From Desulfovibrio sp. Huiquan2017 (lineage in GTDB: Bacteria; Desulfobacterota; Desulfovibrionia; Desulfovibrionales; Desulfovibrionaceae): DNA of 64,000 nt. Under the pieces are notes generated by a model, which did no database searches, was not told the DNA's origin, and saw only the letters and a list, made by a program, of their open reading frames with translations. Each line of letters begins with the position of its first letter. Position 1 is the first letter of the stretch. Positions 61,144 to 64,000 of the stretch are shown piece by piece. The stretch is taken from assembly GCF_017351175.1 (NCBI RefSeq), contig NZ_JAFMPN010000010.1, positions 124,001 through 188,000 of the forward strand, given 5' to 3'. A program made the translations under genes and the position numbers.

Positions 61144-61211
61144 CGACCAAAGCACGTGAGCACAGCCATACACTGCTTATAAGGATGATGGAAGAGAGAG
61201 AGATGGCTCGA

Positions 61212-61288
61212 TGGAGCGGGAAACGGGACTCGAACCCGCAACCCTCAGCTTGGAAGGCTGATGCTCTAGCCAATTGAGCTATTCCCGC
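61212..61288 (-). tRNA. tRNA-Gly (anticodon TCC)
   Basis: Minus-strand cloverleaf. Acceptor GCGGGAA/TTCCCGC, anticodon arm TCAGC-CTTCCAA-GCTGA with TCC, T arm GCGGGTTCGAGTCCCG-like, discriminator T and encoded CCA (61212-61214). Third gene of the Thr-Tyr-Gly cluster. Confidence 0.97.
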
Positions 61289-61349
61289 TCACTCTCTGTA
61301 GTTCCATCGGCGACCTCACGATCGGCCTCCTACAGCGTGACTCGAAAAG

Positions 61350-61435
61350 TGGTGGTGGGGGGAGGATTTGAACCTCCGAAGGCGTATGCCGACAGATTTA
61401 CAGTCTGTTCCCTTTGGCCACTCGGGAACCCCACC
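61350..61435 (-). tRNA. tRNA-Tyr (anticodon GTA)
   Basis: Minus-strand class II tRNA of 86 bases. Acceptor GGTGGGG/CCCCACC, anticodon arm ACAGA-CTGTAAA-TCTGT with GTA, a long variable arm (CGGCATACGCCTTCG), T arm GGAGGTTCAAATCCTCC, discriminator A, encoded CCA. Confidence 0.97.
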
Positions 61436-61447
61436 ATTGTGTCTTAC

Positions 61448-61523
61448 TGGAGCTGGCGATGGGACTTGAACCCGCAACCGGCTGATTACAAATCAGCTGC
61501 TCTACCAGTTGAGCTACGCCAGC
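61448..61523 (-). tRNA. tRNA-Thr (anticodon TGT)
   Basis: Minus-strand cloverleaf. Acceptor GCTGGCG/CGCCAGC, D arm TAGCTCAACTGGTAGAGCA, anticodon loop with TGT between GCTGA and TCAGC, T arm GCGGGTTCAAGTCCC, discriminator T, encoded CCA (61448-61450). First gene of the cluster, right behind the promoter at 61539. Confidence 0.97.
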
Positions 61524-61538
61524 CAACCGGGAACGAAG

Positions 61539-61567
61539 TCTATATACGCCGCTATGTCAAAAATCAA
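61539..61567 (-). promoter_or_regulatory. Promoter of the tRNA-tuf transcript
   Basis: Minus strand TTGATT (61567-61562), a 17-base spacer and TATAGA (61544-61539) within an AT-rich stretch. Transcription would begin near 61532, nine bases before the tRNA-Thr 5' end, a short leader typical of stable-RNA promoters. Confidence 0.65.
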
Positions 61568-61745
61568 GAGTTTTCAACGACCTTTTTTCTCCCTCGCGGG
61601 AAAGTCGTCTTGCGCTCGAAGACGGGCCGGTGTAATGATAAAAGCGTCCCTTTGTCAACCCTGCCCCTGTATTTTTTTTCAAATTCCTTTCACTTTCCAC
61701 TCCCCCTCCCTCCGGCGCCCATTCGCTCCCACCGGGCATTTTCGC

Positions 61746-62206
61746 TATAATCGCCGACCCCGGCAGCACGGGCTGCGGTACATCCGCCAAGCAAACACGA
61801 CTCGTCCCAAACGCATGAAACCGTCCCCTTCTTCTTCGTCGTCCTCGTCCTGACCCACGACTTGGGGAAACAGATCGGGTCGATCCGGACAGCGGCGAAC
61901 GCCGAGGCCTGGCATATGCGGGAAAACGGGCCTTCAATATTGAGAGGGTTCGCGCTATCATGAGCGTCGTGAGCCTCATCGCCCCTATATCCTCGGACGA
62001 GACCCTGCGCCAGAAGCTCCACGCCGTGGACATCCGGCCCGCCGACGTTCGCCGCGTGCCCATCCCCCTGGTTCAGTCCGCCGGGTATATCATTACTCTC
62101 TCCCATAGTGGACGACCGCGTCGTCCACCACAGGCAAGCCACTCTCAACGCGAGGGTCTCCTCGGGCCGCTTCCAAGCCTTTTACGACCGCTGTTACCGG
62201 TACTGA
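61746..62206 (+). other. Unassigned region upstream of dus: possible short leader transcript
   Basis: This 690-base stretch (61568-62261) has no recognised gene. A perfect TATAAT lies at 61746-61751 without a good -35. At 61815 a 12-codon ORF reads MKPSP followed by seven serines. From 61960 an ATG opens 45 codons of coding-like bias (MSVVSLIAPISSDETLRQ), and from 62108 a different frame continues with 32 codons to TGA at 62206 (ending YDRCYRY). GTGGACGAC-CGC-GTCGTCCAC, a perfect 9-bp inverted repeat, sits at the frame switch (62108-62128). It could be a leader region, a degraded gene or two small ORFs. Confidence 0.3.
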
Positions 62207-62261
62207 GCCCGGTTCCTTTTCCTTTGACTCACGCCGCCCGAGACCGTATGTGCATCGCATC

Positions 62262-63281
62262 ATGAATCAATTTCCCATCACCCCCGACAGCCCTTGGCTG
62301 GCCCCACTGGCAGGCTATTCCGACCTGCCTTTCCGCCTGCTCGCGCGCCGTTACGGCTGCGTGGTGGCCTGCTCCGAAATGGTCTCGGTCAAGGGCATGG
62401 CCTTCAAGAATTCGGGCACCCGCCGGCTCATCGCCACCAGCCCCGAGGACGACCCCATGGTCCTCCAGCTCTTCGGCTCCGAAGCGCAATATTTCCCGCC
62501 GGTCATGGAAAAACTCGTTTCCATGGGCTACCGCAATTTCGACCTCAACGCGGGCTGCCCGGTGCGCAAGGTCCTCAAGTCGGGGTCCGGGGTCCAGCTC
62601 ATGGAGGACCTCGACAAACTGGTCGAGCTGGCCGCCATCATGGTCGCCAAGGCCGCCGAACACCCGCGGGGAGGCCGCGTGGGCGTCAAATTCCGCCTGG
62701 GCTTCAACAAAGGCGAGGAGGTCTTCCTGGACCTGGCCCGCCGACTTGAGGACGCGGGAGTCGATTGGGTCACCCTGCATCCGCGCTACGGCAAGCAGAT
62801 GTTCGCAGGCGAAGCGAACTGGGCCAAACTGGCCGAGTTGAAACAGACCGTGTCCATCCCGGTCGTCGGTTCCGGCGACCTGTTTTCGGCCGAGGACGGA
62901 GTGCGCTGCATCGAACAGACCGGCATCGACGCCGTTATGTTCGCCCGGGGCGCACTCTACGACCCGTCCATCTTCGCCCGATACACCGCCCTGCGCCGAG
63001 GCGACCCCATGCCCGTGCGCGACGGCGCCTTCCTGGCCGACATCGTCCGCGAACACATCCGCCTGACCCAGCTGTATGAAGGGGACACGCGTTCCTTCCG
63101 CAAGATCCGCTCGATCATCCCGCGCTACGCCAAGGGACTCAAGGGCATCCGCGCCCTGCGCGCCTCCCTGCTCCAATGCACGACCTGGGACGACCTGGAA
63201 CAGGCCGCCCACGCCATACGGGATTTGGAACGCGCCGACCCGGATACCCCCTGGCCCCCTGTTGACGACATTTGCCAATAG
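62262..63281 (+). CDS. dus: tRNA-dihydrouridine synthase (DusB/NifR3-like)
   Basis: 339 residues, FMN TIM barrel that reduces uridines in the tRNA D loop. APLAGYSDLPFRLLARRYG start, FDLNAGCPVRKVLKSGSG with the catalytic cysteine, RVGVKFRLGF, WVTLHPRYGKQMFAG, and VVGSGDLFSAED for phosphate binding. No ribosome site is visible before ATG 62262 (or a GTG at 62250). TTGACT (62224-62229) and TATGTG (62247-62252), 17 bases apart, would start transcription within a few bases of the ATG, so the message may be leaderless. Confidence 0.92.
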   Translation: MNQFPITPDSPWLAPLAGYSDLPFRLLARRYGCVVACSEMVSVKGMAFKNSGTRRLIATSPEDDPMVLQLFGSEAQYFPPVMEKLVSMGYRNFDLNAGCPVRKVLKSGSGVQLMEDLDKLVELAAIMVAKAAEHPRGGRVGVKFRLGFNKGEEVFLDLARRLEDAGVDWVTLHPRYGKQMFAGEANWAKLAELKQTVSIPVVGSGDLFSAEDGVRCIEQTGIDAVMFARGALYDPSIFARYTALRRGDPMPVRDGAFLADIVREHIRLTQLYEGDTRSFRKIRSIIPRYAKGLKGIRALRASLLQCTTWDDLEQAAHAIRDLERADPDTPWPPVDDICQ

Positions 63282-63336
63282 CGTTTACAAACGGCTCTTA
63301 ATCATTCCACACCTTTGATAAGGAAGCGGTATCAGC

Positions 63337-64000
63337 ATGGCCACCCAGAAGACCACCGACATCCTGCTTGAAGCGGGCACCAACGAATTGGAAATCGTCG
63401 AGTTCTATCTCGAAGAGGAACCCAAGGCGTCCGACGAGACCGACCCCAACCAGGAAGAGCTGCCCCTCGAAGAGGGCCACAAACCGAGCCGCAAGGGCTA
63501 CTACGGCGTCAATGTGGCCAAGGTACTTGAAATCATCCGCATGCCCAAGGTCACGGAAATGCCCGAAGTTTCCCACCCGGCCGTGCTTGGGGCCTTCAAC
63601 CTGCGCTCCCGAATCATCCCCCTGCTCGACCTGTGCATCTGGCTCAAGAAGAAACGCGTGGAGAACGAGCCGCCCAAAGTCATCGTCACCGAATTCAACC
63701 AGGTCACCTCGGCCTTCATGGTCTCGGGAGTGACCCGCATCCACCGCATTTCCTGGGAAGATGTGGAGGCCCCCAACAAGTACGTCTCCGCCCTGTCCTC
63801 CGAATCCATAACCGGCGTGGTCAAGTTCGACGACCGCATCGTCTTTATCCTCGACCTGGAGCGCATCGTCTCCGAACTCAACCCGGCCATGCGGCTGCGG
63901 TTCGACGACAACTTCGAACTGGACGGCTACTCCGGCTACAAGGCCCTCATCGCCGACGACTCGCCGCTCATCCGCGAGATGATCCGCGACATGCTCGGCC
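63337..64000 (+). CDS. cheV: Chemotaxis protein CheV (CheW-receiver fusion), cut by the window end
   Basis: The first 221 residues are visible, with no stop before the edge. A CheW-like adaptor domain (about 40-190: KGYYGVNVAKVLEIIRMPKV, GAFNLRSRIIPLLDLCIWL, GVVKFDDRIVFILDLERI) is followed by the start of a receiver (YKALIADDSPLIREMIRDML). This is the CheV layout, coupling chemoreceptors to CheA with a phosphorylatable brake. ATG 63337 follows AAGGAAG. No other chemotaxis gene is in the window. Confidence 0.93.
   Translation, partial: MATQKTTDILLEAGTNELEIVEFYLEEEPKASDETDPNQEELPLEEGHKPSRKGYYGVNVAKVLEIIRMPKVTEMPEVSHPAVLGAFNLRSRIIPLLDLCIWLKKKRVENEPPKVIVTEFNQVTSAFMVSGVTRIHRISWEDVEAPNKYVSALSSESITGVVKFDDRIVFILDLERIVSELNPAMRLRFDDNFELDGYSGYKALIADDSPLIREMIRDMLG

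Overview
The window is GC-rich bacterial DNA whose gene content points to a sulfate-reducing Desulfovibrionaceae (Desulfovibrio or Pseudodesulfovibrio type). Three things suggest this. The heme genes belong to the siroheme route: hemB, a radical-SAM heme synthase of AhbD type, and an AhbA/AhbB siroheme decarboxylase subunit. Menaquinone is made by the futalosine route (mqnA, mqnC, mqnD, mqnE). The ribosomal and RNA polymerase gene order also fits. The genus is inference from gene content, not a database match.

Layout, left half (1-30 kb, accessory metabolism and signalling). 146-2930 holds the heme genes. A small membrane protein, a periplasmic solute-binding-like protein, rpe, an ABC-F ATPase (uup type) and a GNAT acetyltransferase follow. 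From 14.8 kb leftward runs one minus-strand operon of seven genes: a TetR regulator, a SulP/STAS anion transporter with a large internal insertion, a cytidylate-kinase-like/BON/receiver fusion, a dCache-type histidine kinase, a single-domain receiver, a short histidine-kinase-like protein with a degenerate ATPase region, and a second receiver. This set looks like a self-contained multi-step phosphorelay tied to anion transport, and it is the most interesting system in the window. Two TGAGT-N4-ACTCA palindromes bracket the only good promoter in front of it. Next come a proline utilisation pair (Lrp regulator, PutA), a phospholipid-transport operon (mlaE with fused STAS domain, mlaF, mlaD, lipoprotein, darP), a small zinc-ribbon protein, an EamA exporter, the menaquinone cluster with its own TetR gene, and a LysR regulator.

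Right half (30-61.5 kb, minus strand). This is one continuous gene-expression block. Read in the direction of transcription it is: tRNA-Thr, tRNA-Tyr, tRNA-Gly, tuf, rpmG, tRNA-Trp, secE, nusG, rplK, rplA, rplJ, rplL, rpoB, rpoC, rpsL, rpsG, fusA, then the full S10, spc and alpha sets through rplQ, with secY and map included. adk and infA, often found between secY and rpmJ, are not there. Several intergenic hairpins sit at the expected control points (rplA-rplJ, rplL-rpoB, rpoB-rpoC, fusA-rpsJ, map-rpmJ), and intrinsic terminators follow rpoC and rplQ.

Right end. After about 0.7 kb of unusual sequence (a serine-rich mini-ORF, a perfect palindrome, and two short coding-like stretches in different frames) come a dus tRNA-dihydrouridine synthase gene and a CheV gene cut off by the window edge. 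There are no rRNA genes, insertion sequences, prophage genes or CRISPR arrays.
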